Shown in pieces: positions 39,432 through 47,644 of a DNA stretch of 64,000 bases (position 1 is the first letter of the stretch; the number at the start of each line of letters is the position of its first letter). The stretch spans positions 250,337-314,336 of the forward strand of contig NZ_NQOU01000001.1 in the NCBI RefSeq assembly GCF_003576595.1, in the 5' to 3' direction. Origin of the DNA: Neopusillimonas maritima (GTDB lineage Bacteria > Pseudomonadota > Gammaproteobacteria > Burkholderiales > Burkholderiaceae_B). Position numbers and translations under genes: made by a program. The notes below the pieces were generated by a model. The model was not told the origin of the DNA. It did no database searches and worked only from the letters and a program-made list of their open reading frames with translations.

Positions 39432-39460
39432 CAATAATGACAACTTTGATATCATTGTTG
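39432..39460. promoter_or_regulatory. Operator-like inverted repeat before the GlxA-type regulator
   Basis: CAATAATGACA (39432-39442) and TATCATTGTTG (39450-39460) are inverted copies matching at 9 of 11 positions around a 7-bp spacer, immediately upstream of the regulator start at 39463 and within the divergent intergenic region. A plausible autoregulatory site; not verified. Confidence 0.5.
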
Positions 39461-39462
39461 CC

Positions 39463-40425
39463 ATGAAACTCCACATCCTTGTTTGTGATGGCGTGTTTGA
39501 TCTGGGGCTTGCGGCGCTCACTGACACAGTGGGCTTGGCCAATGCGATGTCGGGCTCGCTGCCACAGGCTCCCGCGCACATAGAGCTCACGCTGGTGGGC
39601 GTGCGGCGTCGCATCCGAACTGCGCAAGGCTTGACGGTCCCCGTGGTCACTGCGCGTGGTGTGCCGGAACCAGACGTCGTGCTCGTGCCCGCGTTTGGTG
39701 ACAAGATGCCTGACACGCTCTCGGCTCGGCTCACACGCCCCGACGTGCCCGATGCGGTCGCCATGCTACAGCAGTGGTCCACCGCTGGCGCGCACCTTGG
39801 TGCCGCCTGCTCCGGTAGTTTCTTGCTTGCAGAGAGTGGCCTGCTTGATGGACATCGTGCGACGACGTCATGGTGGCTGGGGCCGATGTTTCGGCAGCGC
39901 TATCCGAACGTCACGCTGGACGAGTCACGCATGATCGTGAACTCGACACGCTTCACTACCGCGGGTGCCGCTTTGGCCCACGTCGACTTGGCCTTGCGCA
40001 TCATCCGGGGGCGCAGTCCGGCGCTGGCGGCCCTAGTGGCACGCTATCTGCTGGTCGAGGCACGCAGTTCGCAAGCCGAGTTCGTGATTCCCGACCACCT
40101 TGCGCATGCCGACCCGATGGTGGAGCGCTTCGAGTGCTGGGCCAGACGTCGGCTCGCGAAGGGGTTCTCGCTGGCCGAGGCGGCCAGCGCCGCGGGCACA
40201 AGCGAGCGCACCTTGGCGCGGCGGCTGCAAAGCGTTTTGGGCAAGACACCGCTGTCGTATTTCCAGGACCTGCGCGTGGAGCATGCCGTGCATCTCTTGC
40301 GCACCGGAAACGCGAGCGTCGACCAAGTCGCCGCACAGGTCGGGTACTCGGATGGGGTGACCCTGCGGGCCCTGTTGCGCCGCAAGCTGGGCCGGGGTGT
40401 CAGGGAGTTGCGACGCGGTGGATGA
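39463..40425 (+). CDS. GlxA-family transcriptional regulator (DJ-1/PfpI domain plus AraC-type HTH)
   Basis: About 320 residues from the Met at 39463 (MKLHILVCDGVFDLGLAALT). Residues 1-170 form a DJ-1/PfpI-like amidotransferase-fold sensor with the elbow cysteine in GAACSGSFLLAESGLLDGHR. The C-terminal 100 residues form an AraC-type double HTH (RRLAKGFSLAEAASAAGTSE, LARRLQSVLGKTPLSYFQDL, VDQVAAQVGYSDGVTLRALL). Seventeen codons upstream are open but overlap the operator-like palindrome. Clearly higher in G+C than the core genes, a sign of transfer. Likely controls the divergent monooxygenase and perhaps the old yellow enzyme. Confidence 0.9.
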   Translation: MKLHILVCDGVFDLGLAALTDTVGLANAMSGSLPQAPAHIELTLVGVRRRIRTAQGLTVPVVTARGVPEPDVVLVPAFGDKMPDTLSARLTRPDVPDAVAMLQQWSTAGAHLGAACSGSFLLAESGLLDGHRATTSWWLGPMFRQRYPNVTLDESRMIVNSTRFTTAGAALAHVDLALRIIRGRSPALAALVARYLLVEARSSQAEFVIPDHLAHADPMVERFECWARRRLAKGFSLAEAASAAGTSERTLARRLQSVLGKTPLSYFQDLRVEHAVHLLRTGNASVDQVAAQVGYSDGVTLRALLRRKLGRGVRELRRGG

Positions 40426-40710
40426 CCAGAGGTTGATGCCAAGTACAAGTCCCTCCATCCGTCTGCCAGCTCACCAAATGGGCCGCAGCGCGACGACCTG
40501 TACCAGATGGCCGCCTACCTGGGGCGCTTCCAGTCTCCTACCGGAATGTCGACCTGGGGCCTCTTGGCTTACCCCTTCGATCCATCAAGACCAGTTCTTT
40601 GGTCATTCCAACGGTCACACCTGCCGCTTGGTCCGCAAGAGCTTGAGGTTCCGTTCATCACTTGCGGGCTGTGTGATGCCTCTACACGTTTGGCCAAATC
40701 TTTTAATTCA
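40426..40710 (+). pseudogene. Fragment resembling the PD-(D/E)XK nuclease domain of McrC
   Basis: Beginning directly after the regulator stop, the plus frame reads PEVDAKYKSLHPSASS, then QRDDLYQMAAYLGRF, then WGLLAYPFDPSRPV. The spacing of the DxK motif, the QxxxY motif and the following L-x-YP strand matches the nuclease end of McrC-type subunits of 5-methylcytosine-dependent McrBC restriction systems. No start codon, N-terminal part or McrB GTPase is present, so it is a remnant joined to the regulator gene by recombination. Other PD-(D/E)XK restriction families remain possible. The frame runs open to 40899, but homology fades near 40710. Confidence 0.5.
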
Positions 40711-40787
40711 CGCCCTTTTTTTGTTTGGGTAATTAGTGCATTGAATATGGGCTGTTCCCCGCAGAAACCAAACTCAGTGTGCGACGA

Positions 40788-41159
40788 TCATCCTGCAGCC
40801 GTCTCCGCAATCAGCACATCGGCCGGGATACCCAGACTCTTGTGCAGTCTGCGGATCATGGCCAGCGTCAGCGGGCGCTTGCGGCTCAGAACTTCGTAGA
40901 CTCGGTTACTCTTGCCGATGATCGGCTCAAGATCTTTGACGGACAGACCGCTCTGATCCATTCGGAATTTGATGGCCTCCACCGGATCAGGCGCAGTAAT
41001 GGACACGTGCTTAGCCTCGTAGGCTTGGACCAACGTGGCAAGGATATCCAGGCGATCACCCTCCGGCGTGCCCAGATCAGGGTCGGACTCCATCAAAGCC
41101 GAAATCTCTTTGAGCGTGGCCTTGTAGTCTGCTTCGGTGTGGATTGGGCGGATGTCCAT
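40788..41159 (-). CDS. higA: HigA-type antitoxin (HTH)
   Basis: 123 residues from the Met at 41159 (MDIRPIHTEADYKATLKEIS). The N-terminal half is the COG5499-type antitoxin region with LGTPEGDRLDILATLVQAYE; the C-terminal HTH reads MDQSGLSVKDLEPIIGKSNR then VYEVLSRKRPLTLAMIRRLH. It should bind and neutralise HigB and repress its own promoter. It lies downstream of the toxin gene, the usual higBA order, with 19 nt between them. Confidence 0.88.
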   Translation of the reverse strand: MDIRPIHTEADYKATLKEISALMESDPDLGTPEGDRLDILATLVQAYEAKHVSITAPDPVEAIKFRMDQSGLSVKDLEPIIGKSNRVYEVLSRKRPLTLAMIRRLHKSLGIPADVLIAETAAG

Positions 41160-41178
41160 ATTTTTCCTCTGTGGCCGG

Positions 41179-41469
41179 TCAGGCCATTTCAACGGTTTCT
41201 GCGTCCACTACGTCGTACTCCTTATGGGTCCCGACGAACTTCACGTAGACGATCTGCAACTTGTACGCAACGGCCACGATCAACCGGTAGTCATTGCCTT
41301 TGATGTTGAAGACCACGCGACGGTTCTTCAGCACACTTGCGCTGCGGTACTGAGCCTTGATATCAGCCGGCTGAGTCCAGGCCGCATTCTTGGCCTCTTC
41401 GTACCAAGCCTTGAGCGGCTGCTCGGCGTCCGGATGGCGCTCGCTTGAATTACTACCACCGCCCCCCAC
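41179..41469 (-). CDS. higB: HigB-type mRNA interferase with replaced N-terminus
   Basis: From SERHPDAEQPLKAWYEEAKN to the C-terminus (VYVKFVGTHKEYDVVDAETV) it is a standard HigB toxin of the RelE superfamily, including SVLKNRRVVFNIKGNDYRLI. The usual first 12-14 residues (first beta strand) are missing; instead the frame opens with a GTG and MGGGGSNSS, read from the last bases of the neighbouring lipoprotein gene in another frame. The island border therefore cuts the toxin gene at about 41445-41450. Translation could be coupled to the lipoprotein gene, since the frames overlap by 17 nt. The activity of this version is doubtful. Confidence 0.75.
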   Translation of the reverse strand: MGGGGSNSSERHPDAEQPLKAWYEEAKNAAWTQPADIKAQYRSASVLKNRRVVFNIKGNDYRLIVAVAYKLQIVYVKFVGTHKEYDVVDAETVEMA

Positions 41470-41719
41470 GGCGCAGCCGCTCCAGTTCCATCTGGTTCAA
41501 ACGCGCCGCCTCGTACTCCGCATAGGCCCGCTCGTCAGACTCATACCGCCCTTCGTAAATGCAACTTCGCGGATTCCTCTGGCATTCGGGGCTTCCCACA
41601 ACCGAGCCCGGCCCCATCGCGCGCTCGCCCGAGAAAGTTGGCCCACCCGATGAACACCCTGCCGCCACAGCCAGAATACAGATTGCCGCGCTATACCCGC
41701 CTAACTTGTTAAGAACCAT
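41453..41719 (-). CDS. Small lipoprotein of unknown function
   Basis: 88 residues. A lipoprotein signal (ICILAVAAGC, Cys about 22) precedes a polar domain with SPECQRNPRSCIYEGRYESD and an Arg/Glu-rich helix (AYAEYEAARLNQMELERLRR). The two cysteines around QRNPRS may form a disulfide. The pattern resembles conserved Alcaligenaceae hypotheticals, but I can name no function. It stands at the edge between core DNA and the island; its end could be native or formed at the junction. Confidence 0.7.
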   Translation of the reverse strand: MVLNKLGGYSAAICILAVAAGCSSGGPTFSGERAMGPGSVVGSPECQRNPRSCIYEGRYESDERAYAEYEAARLNQMELERLRRGGRW

Positions 41720-41823
41720 TTGATTTGCCTTTTAACGATGCCAAGGTCATTGTAAATGCGCCCGCGGCTTTCCAAACGTGAAATAATTAAACAAAAAACC
41801 CACACTTCAAAAAGGAGACAATC

Positions 41824-42783
41824 ATGGGAAGAATAAAATGGCTTGCCACCGCCGCCCTTGCGTTAAGCACGGCCTTATGTGGCCCCGCCATGGCACAAAC
41901 GCCGCAATTTATTAACGTGCTAACCGGTGGACAAAGCGGTGTGTATTACCCACTGGGTGTTGCCCTGTCGCAAATTTATGCGCAAGAAATCCCCAACGCC
42001 AAAGCCACGGCTCAAGTAACCAAAGCATCGGCCGAAAACATGAACCTGCTGCAAGCGGGGCGTGGGGAACTGGCATTTGCATTAGCCGATACGGTGTCAG
42101 AAGCATGGAACGGCTCGAAAGAGGCCGGGTTTGCCAACAAGTTGGATAAACTGCGCGGCTTATCGGCCACTTACAACAACTACGTGCAAATCGTCGCTAA
42201 CGCCGATTCGGGCATTCGCTCCTTGGCCGACCTGAAAGGCAAACGCGTTTCAGTCGGCGCGGCACGTTCGGGTACCGAGTTGAATGCCCGGGCCGTCTTT
42301 AAAGCGGCCGGGCTTTCGTACGATGACCTGGGCAAGGTTGAATATCTGCCTTTTGGCGAGTCGGTTGAGCTTATGAAAAACCGTCAGTTGGATGCCACAC
42401 TGCAGTCCGCAGGTTTGGGGGTGGCATCCATTCGCGATTTAGCCACCGCGGTTGAGATTGTGGTCGTGCCGGTTCCTGTTGAAACCGTGGAAAAGATCGG
42501 GAATGCGGCTTATCAGCCGTCTGTCATACCGGCCAATACCTACGAAGGCCAAACTCAGGATGTACAAACGGCGGCGATTCCCAATTTCCTGGTGACGCAG
42601 TCCGAAGTTTCCGACGACCTGGCCTACGCGATGACAAAAGCAATGTACGAGAACCTAAGCAAGCTTGCCGCCGCCCACAACGCAGCCAAGGCCATTAAGC
42701 CTGAAAATGCCGTGAAGGGAATGCCGGTGCCAATTCATCCGGGTGCGGAACGCTACTACCGTGAAGTGGGCATTATGAAGTAA
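41824..42783 (+). CDS. TAXI-family TRAP transporter solute-binding protein
   Basis: 319-residue periplasmic receptor. Sec signal peptide (about 1-24, cleavage after AMA), then FINVLTGGQSGVYYPLGVAL, the TAXI hallmark region, KGKRVSVGAARSGTELNARA and HPGAERYYREVGIMK at the end. It delivers an unknown organic acid or amino-acid-like ligand to the fused permease downstream. AAGGAGA precedes the start. First gene of a three-gene unit with the permease (21 nt) and a DUF1850 protein. Confidence 0.93.
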   Translation: MGRIKWLATAALALSTALCGPAMAQTPQFINVLTGGQSGVYYPLGVALSQIYAQEIPNAKATAQVTKASAENMNLLQAGRGELAFALADTVSEAWNGSKEAGFANKLDKLRGLSATYNNYVQIVANADSGIRSLADLKGKRVSVGAARSGTELNARAVFKAAGLSYDDLGKVEYLPFGESVELMKNRQLDATLQSAGLGVASIRDLATAVEIVVVPVPVETVEKIGNAAYQPSVIPANTYEGQTQDVQTAAIPNFLVTQSEVSDDLAYAMTKAMYENLSKLAAAHNAAKAIKPENAVKGMPVPIHPGAERYYREVGIMK

Positions 42784-42803
42784 CGCCGGCGCCGTCGTAC
42801 AGC

Positions 42804-44828
42804 ATGAGTTCCTCTCCCCGGTCCGCTATTGCTGATATCCCGCGCAGCGTGTTCTGGGTTGCGCTGGCGTTTTCGGCGTTCCAAATCTACATGGCGGCTT
42901 TCCACCCGCTATCCAGCCTGGTTATACGGGCAATACACGTAGGGTTTGTCGTACTGCTTATTTTCATGCTGGAGCCGGCCGCCACTTCACGGGGCGGCCG
43001 TTTTTTCAGTTGGGCTTTGGGTGGCATTGCGTTCGTTTTGAGTCTGTATCACTGGGTTTTCGAAAGCGACTTAACGGCGCGTGCCGGCATGCTAACCCCC
43101 ACGGATACCTTGGTGGGCGTTGTACTACTGATATTGGTTTTTGAAGCGGCCCGACGCATGATGGGGTGGGCACTGCCTTTTATTTGCGGCCTGTTTCTTC
43201 TGTATGGCCTATTCGGTGAATACTTGCCCGGCATGCTACAACACCGGGGCTACGGGTTCGACCAAATCATCGGAACGTTAAGTTTTGGTACGGAAGGCAT
43301 ATACGGCACGCCCACATACGTATCGTCCACCTACATTTTCCTGTTCATTCTGTTTGGCGCGTTTCTTGAGCAAGCGGGCATGATTACGCTGTTTACCAAC
43401 TTTGCCATGGGCATGGTTGGCCATACGCGCGGCGGCCCGGCAAAAGTCTCGGTCATCAGCTCAGGCTTCATGGGCACCATTAATGGCTCCGGAGTCGCGA
43501 ATGTAGTCACAACCGGGCAGTTCACTATTCCCTTAATGAAGCGCTTTGGCTATGCCCCTGCTTTTGCGGGCGGTGTCGAGGCCACTTCCAGCATGGGGGG
43601 GCAAATTATGCCGCCGGTCATGGGGGCTGTGGCGTTCATTATGGCTGAAACGCTAAACGTACCCTATATCGACATTTGCAAGGCGGCGCTTATTCCCGCA
43701 CTTCTGTATTTTGTCACTATTTTCTGGACAGTCCACCTTGAGGCTGGGCGCAAAGGCCTGCATGGGTTAGACAAAAAAGACTGCCCCGATCCATGGGCTG
43801 CGCTTAAAGAACGTTGGTATTTGCTGCTCCCTCTGCTCGGGTTGGTCGCACTGTTATTTTCAGGCTACACCCCAATGTTTTCCGGCACTATTGGCTTGGC
43901 GCTTACCGTTGTCCTCATTTTCGGCGCGGCCATAGTACAGGGCCTAAGCCGGCAAAGTATGCGTTATCTTTTCTGGGTACTACTGGCCTTTGCGTGCGGG
44001 GGCTTCCTGGAATTTGGCGTCATCACGTTCTTTGTCGTAACGGCAATGCTGGTGGCGTTGTTGTTAATCAGCAAAAAAGAGACGAATGCCTTGCGCCTGG
44101 CCGTTGAGGCCCTGGTAATGGGCGCCCGTCATGCCTTACCGGTTGCCATTGCCTGCGCTCTGGTCGGAGTCATTATCGGCATTATTAACTTAACGGGGGT
44201 GGCCACCACTTTGGGCGGATACATTATCAGCATAGGCCAAGGCAACTTGTTTTTAGCCTTGCTACTCACCATGCTGACTTGCCTGATTCTAGGGATGGGC
44301 ATACCCACTATTCCCAATTACATTCTCACCAGCTCACTGGCTGCGCCCATTTTGCTTGAATTGGGGGTGCCGCTCATTGTCTCGCACATGTTCGTGTTTT
44401 ATTTCGGCATCATGGCCGACCTCACGCCGCCCGTGGCGTTGGCTTGCTTTGCCGCTTCGCCGATCGCCAAAGCGCCGGGGCTGCAAATCAGTGTTCAGGC
44501 ACTTCGTGTTGCCGTGGCCGGATTCATCATGCCTTATATGGCCGTATATGCGCCGGCGCTCATGTTGCAAGGAGACGGCGGCGCCACGGCAGTCATGTAT
44601 ATCGTGGTAAAAGCGTTGCTGGCCATTGGGCTGTGGGGAGCGGGAGCCATCGGCTATTTATTTGGCCCGCTCGGGTGGCTTAGCCGCGTTATCGCTATTG
44701 CGGCGGCCACTTTACTGGTTGTTGCCGCCCCCATTACCGATGAAATCGGCATTGCGCTTTGCGTTGGTTTTATTATCTGGCATGCGTGGCGTCACCCAGA
44801 GAAACGCATGCACCCGGAGTCGGAGTAA
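42804..44828 (+). CDS. TRAP transporter fused permease (DctQM type)
   Basis: 674-residue inner-membrane protein. The first ~180 residues are a four-helix DctQ-like part and the remainder a 12-helix DctM-like transport domain (GPAKVSVISSGFMGTINGSG, SSMGGQIMPPVMGAVAFIM, LILGMGIPTIPNYILTSSLA, YFGIMADLTPPVALACFAAS). This is the 4TM/12TM fusion that pairs with TAXI receptors. Sodium-driven import is family knowledge; the substrate is unknown. Its stop overlaps the next ATG. Confidence 0.94.
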   Translation: MSSSPRSAIADIPRSVFWVALAFSAFQIYMAAFHPLSSLVIRAIHVGFVVLLIFMLEPAATSRGGRFFSWALGGIAFVLSLYHWVFESDLTARAGMLTPTDTLVGVVLLILVFEAARRMMGWALPFICGLFLLYGLFGEYLPGMLQHRGYGFDQIIGTLSFGTEGIYGTPTYVSSTYIFLFILFGAFLEQAGMITLFTNFAMGMVGHTRGGPAKVSVISSGFMGTINGSGVANVVTTGQFTIPLMKRFGYAPAFAGGVEATSSMGGQIMPPVMGAVAFIMAETLNVPYIDICKAALIPALLYFVTIFWTVHLEAGRKGLHGLDKKDCPDPWAALKERWYLLLPLLGLVALLFSGYTPMFSGTIGLALTVVLIFGAAIVQGLSRQSMRYLFWVLLAFACGGFLEFGVITFFVVTAMLVALLLISKKETNALRLAVEALVMGARHALPVAIACALVGVIIGIINLTGVATTLGGYIISIGQGNLFLALLLTMLTCLILGMGIPTIPNYILTSSLAAPILLELGVPLIVSHMFVFYFGIMADLTPPVALACFAASPIAKAPGLQISVQALRVAVAGFIMPYMAVYAPALMLQGDGGATAVMYIVVKALLAIGLWGAGAIGYLFGPLGWLSRVIAIAAATLLVVAAPITDEIGIALCVGFIIWHAWRHPEKRMHPESE

Positions 44829-45265
44829 TGTCGGGTGTTGCTGCACTTGGTGTCTGCTTTGCCCTGGCAGGTCTCCCTTCTTTACCCCCCTTATTCGTTC
44901 CCGTTACGGAATTCACACTTGCCTGGACCCACTCTATTGAAAAAGTAAGATGGGAAGAGGATTATGCCGTCGAATCATTCAATAACAAGCTGGGTGCCCG
45001 ACTGGTGGCCACCCAAGCGCGTATAAAAGGATCCGCCGCAGGAATGGAACCGCCCGAAAAAGCGGTGTTGCATAATGGCTGGTACGAATACAAACCAGCG
45101 AAAACGTACCCCTCCACCCTTCGCCTGATGCGTTCAAAATACGTGCCCGACTATCGTTGGTGCCAAAAAGAACAATGCCTGCCGCTTTCGGCTGTCATGC
45201 CCTCGGACGGCGACGTGACCCTGGTGTATGCATGCACAGAACATAACACCGCTCAAGGTGAATGA
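44828..45265 (+). CDS. DUF1850 domain-containing protein
   Basis: 145 residues from the ATG overlapping the permease stop (TAATG). A hydrophobic N-terminus, then FTLAWTHSIEKVRWEEDYAV, the DUF1850 core, and GWYEYKPAKTYPSTLRLMRS. This family accompanies TAXI-TRAP permease genes; an accessory role in the transporter is likely but unproven. It converges on the ClC gene with only 7 nt between stops. Confidence 0.85.
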   Translation: MSGVAALGVCFALAGLPSLPPLFVPVTEFTLAWTHSIEKVRWEEDYAVESFNNKLGARLVATQARIKGSAAGMEPPEKAVLHNGWYEYKPAKTYPSTLRLMRSKYVPDYRWCQKEQCLPLSAVMPSDGDVTLVYACTEHNTAQGE

Positions 45266-45272
45266 GCCCGGG

Positions 45273-46595
45273 TCATTGCCCTGTTTGTGCCCCGGCAACT
45301 TTTAAACGGTCCTGCTCCAGCGTGCGCTCTAGCAGCGCCTCGTAAATCGGCCGCCCACCTAACCATTTTGCGCAAATGTGGGCACACAGGCAGGTTATCG
45401 CCAAAGGCAACAATAATTGGTACGTTCCGGTGAGCTCAGCCACCAGAATAATGCCAACCGTGGGCGCGTGTACCGATGCGGTAAACAAGCCTCCCATGGC
45501 GGCAATGCCGAACGCAACCGGGTCGACTCCGGCATGAGGAAACAGTATTTCAACCATGGTGCCGCAAGCCAGGCCAACGCACATTGCCAATGCCAGAATA
45601 GGCGCAAAAATACCACCCGGCACCCCAGAGGCGTAACTGGCAGTCGAAGTAAAAAACCGCACAACCACCAGCAGCAGCAACATCCATAAACCCGGTGAGT
45701 CGAAGTTAAAACGCTGAATCATGTGCTCCCCCCCGGTTACCGCCATGGGAAATACCATGAGCAAAGCACCCACAACCAGGCCCACAACAGCAGGGAAAGC
45801 ATAGGGCACGCGAGCATGGCAAAGCGCGGCGAGCTGAGCCGCACCCAACAAACCACGATTCAACAAAACACCCAAGGCGCCCAGTAAAACCCCTAAGGGA
45901 ATGAACGCCAAAAGCAACGGTAATGACACACCTTCGCCATGCAAGGTCATACTTAAGTCCGGCGCTACGCCGCCCACCCACTCCGTCATGACAGTGGCCA
46001 TAACGCAAGCGAGCCCCACCGCGACATAGTTCCGAAAAGAGAACGGAAACTGTCGACGCATTTCTTCTGCCACGAACACCATGGAGGCAACCGGGGCGTT
46101 GAATGCACATGCCAGACCGGCACCTGCGCCGGCTGCCAGAAGCCCTTTGCGTTCCTGCACCAAAACACGAAATTTTTCGGACAAACCGGCGGCAATAGCC
46201 GCGCCAATATGAATCGTTGGGCCTTCGCGCCCCAACACCAGACCGGATGAAATAGACAGAACGCCGCAGAAAAACTTAATGGGCAAAACGCGCCGCCAGC
46301 GCACAACCCGTTTACCCTCCATGGCGCCCTCAATTTCCTGAACGCCACTCCCGCCTGCTTCGGGTGCGAATCGCTTAACAATGAAAACACAGAAAACCGC
46401 GACACTCATGGTGACTAGCGCACCAACGGCAATACGCGCCGCCCCTTGCAACTGGCCGCCCAACCATTGCGGCCACTGAGAAAGCCAATCAATCAGTTGA
46501 TGGAAATAGCCCCCCACCACACCAACGGCAATACCAATAACAAGAGCGATAAAGAAATAAACTGCATCGGCATACCGGCCGTCTGGATTAGACAT
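45273..46595 (-). CDS. ClC-family chloride/proton antiporter (first of two)
   Basis: 440-residue inner-membrane protein closely following E. coli ClcA: GSGVQEIEGAMEGKRVVRWR (selectivity Ser), LGREGPTIHIGAAI (gating Glu) and FVAEEMRRQFPFSF (proton Glu), plus SGVPGGIFAPILALA. With both glutamates present it should be an H+/Cl- exchanger, useful in acid stress or pH balance, rather than a channel. A second, divergent ClC gene lies at 58147-59538. Confidence 0.93.
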   Translation of the reverse strand: MSNPDGRYADAVYFFIALVIGIAVGVVGGYFHQLIDWLSQWPQWLGGQLQGAARIAVGALVTMSVAVFCVFIVKRFAPEAGGSGVQEIEGAMEGKRVVRWRRVLPIKFFCGVLSISSGLVLGREGPTIHIGAAIAAGLSEKFRVLVQERKGLLAAGAGAGLACAFNAPVASMVFVAEEMRRQFPFSFRNYVAVGLACVMATVMTEWVGGVAPDLSMTLHGEGVSLPLLLAFIPLGVLLGALGVLLNRGLLGAAQLAALCHARVPYAFPAVVGLVVGALLMVFPMAVTGGEHMIQRFNFDSPGLWMLLLLVVVRFFTSTASYASGVPGGIFAPILALAMCVGLACGTMVEILFPHAGVDPVAFGIAAMGGLFTASVHAPTVGIILVAELTGTYQLLLPLAITCLCAHICAKWLGGRPIYEALLERTLEQDRLKVAGAQTGQ

Positions 46596-46681
46596 TTTGA
46601 AAGAGCCCGCAAGCTTCCGAAGAAAACGGGCTTATTCTGACTGAGTCGTATCCAGACGGCAAGCCAAATACCAGGCTATGC

Positions 46682-47520
46682 TCACAAACCGAGCTTTCTA
46701 GGTAACCACAAAACGATTTCCGGGAACAATGCCACCAATACAAGGCCAATCAACTGCAGAATCACGAAAGGAATAATGCCCGCATAAATGTGTTGCATGG
46801 TCACACCGGGTATCTTCGCCCCCTTCATGTAGAACAAGGCGTACCCAAAAGGCGGTGTCAGATAAGAGGTTTGCAGATTAACCGCCAGCAAAATGGCAAA
46901 CCAAACCAAAAAGTCGCTTTGTGCAACGTGACTACCCAAGTCCATTGTTTCCAGAATGGGGGTAAAAACCGGCAAAATAATCAGGATAATTTCGATCCAG
47001 TCGAAAAAGAAACCCATCACGAAAACAACAAGCAACATTAAAACCAGAACACCTACAGGGCCGATCCCTAAGTTTTCAAAGAACTCGGCAATAATGTCGT
47101 CCCCGCCCAAAGAACGGAAAACGTAAGAAAATGCCGTCGCGCCCAAAAAAATCATAAAGAGCATAGCGTTGATTTTGGCGGACCGCACCAGTACATCTTT
47201 CATCACTGAAAATTTCAAATTCCGTTTCGCCGCCGCAAGCAGTATTGCACCGAAAGCTCCTACACCACCGGCCTCAGTGGGGGTTGCCCAACCAAAAAAT
47301 ATGGAACCCAGCACCAACACAATCAGGAAAACCGGCGGGATAAAGCTACGGAAAATCAAAGACCATAGTTCGGCGCTGTCGGCTGGCGCCTCATCGGCAT
47401 GCATGCGCGGCGCCAGCTTAGGCTTGACCATGCAAACAACAAAAATGTAACCATGTACAAGGCCGCGAGCACCAGCCCTGGAAACAAGGCACCCATGAAC
47501 AAGGAACCCACATCGCATCA
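46682..47520 (-). pseudogene. TRAP large permease (DctM-type), truncated and frameshifted
   Basis: From VCMVKPKLAPRMHADEAPAD to the end (about 240 residues) this is the C-terminal half of a DctM-type TRAP permease (FFGWATPTEAGGVGAFGAIL, FFDWIEIILIILPVFTPIL, SYLTPPFGYALFYMKGA). Upstream the homology continues in another frame as DVGSLFMGALFPGLVLAALY then MVTFLLF, so a one-base shift occurred at about 47430-47445. Before about 47520 nothing matches, so the N-terminal half is gone. No receptor or small permease gene remains. Clearly a dead transporter gene. Confidence 0.85.
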
Positions 47521-47644
47521 TCGAGTTCCTCCTAGGAAACAAGACATCCCAGCCTTAACCCTGTATGCTAAACAGGAACCGGCTCGCCTACGCCCGGTTC
47601 CGGGCCACCTGTTGCCAGCCGGCGAACATTTAAGGAGGTCTCAT

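Noticed and set aside
39870-40436. 188-codon frame within the GlxA-type regulator
   Set aside because: Typical long chance frame of G+C-rich DNA; the regulator frame has clear domains.
35880-41470. Direct repeat of the ssrA 3' end marking the far island border
   Set aside because: I looked for the T-arm/CCA sequence near 38-41.5 kb and found no convincing copy.
47575-47601. Hairpin GGAACCGG/CCGGTTCC before the ATP-grasp gene as a riboswitch or attenuator
   Set aside because: A single 8-bp stem without a T-run or conserved aptamer features is too weak to call.
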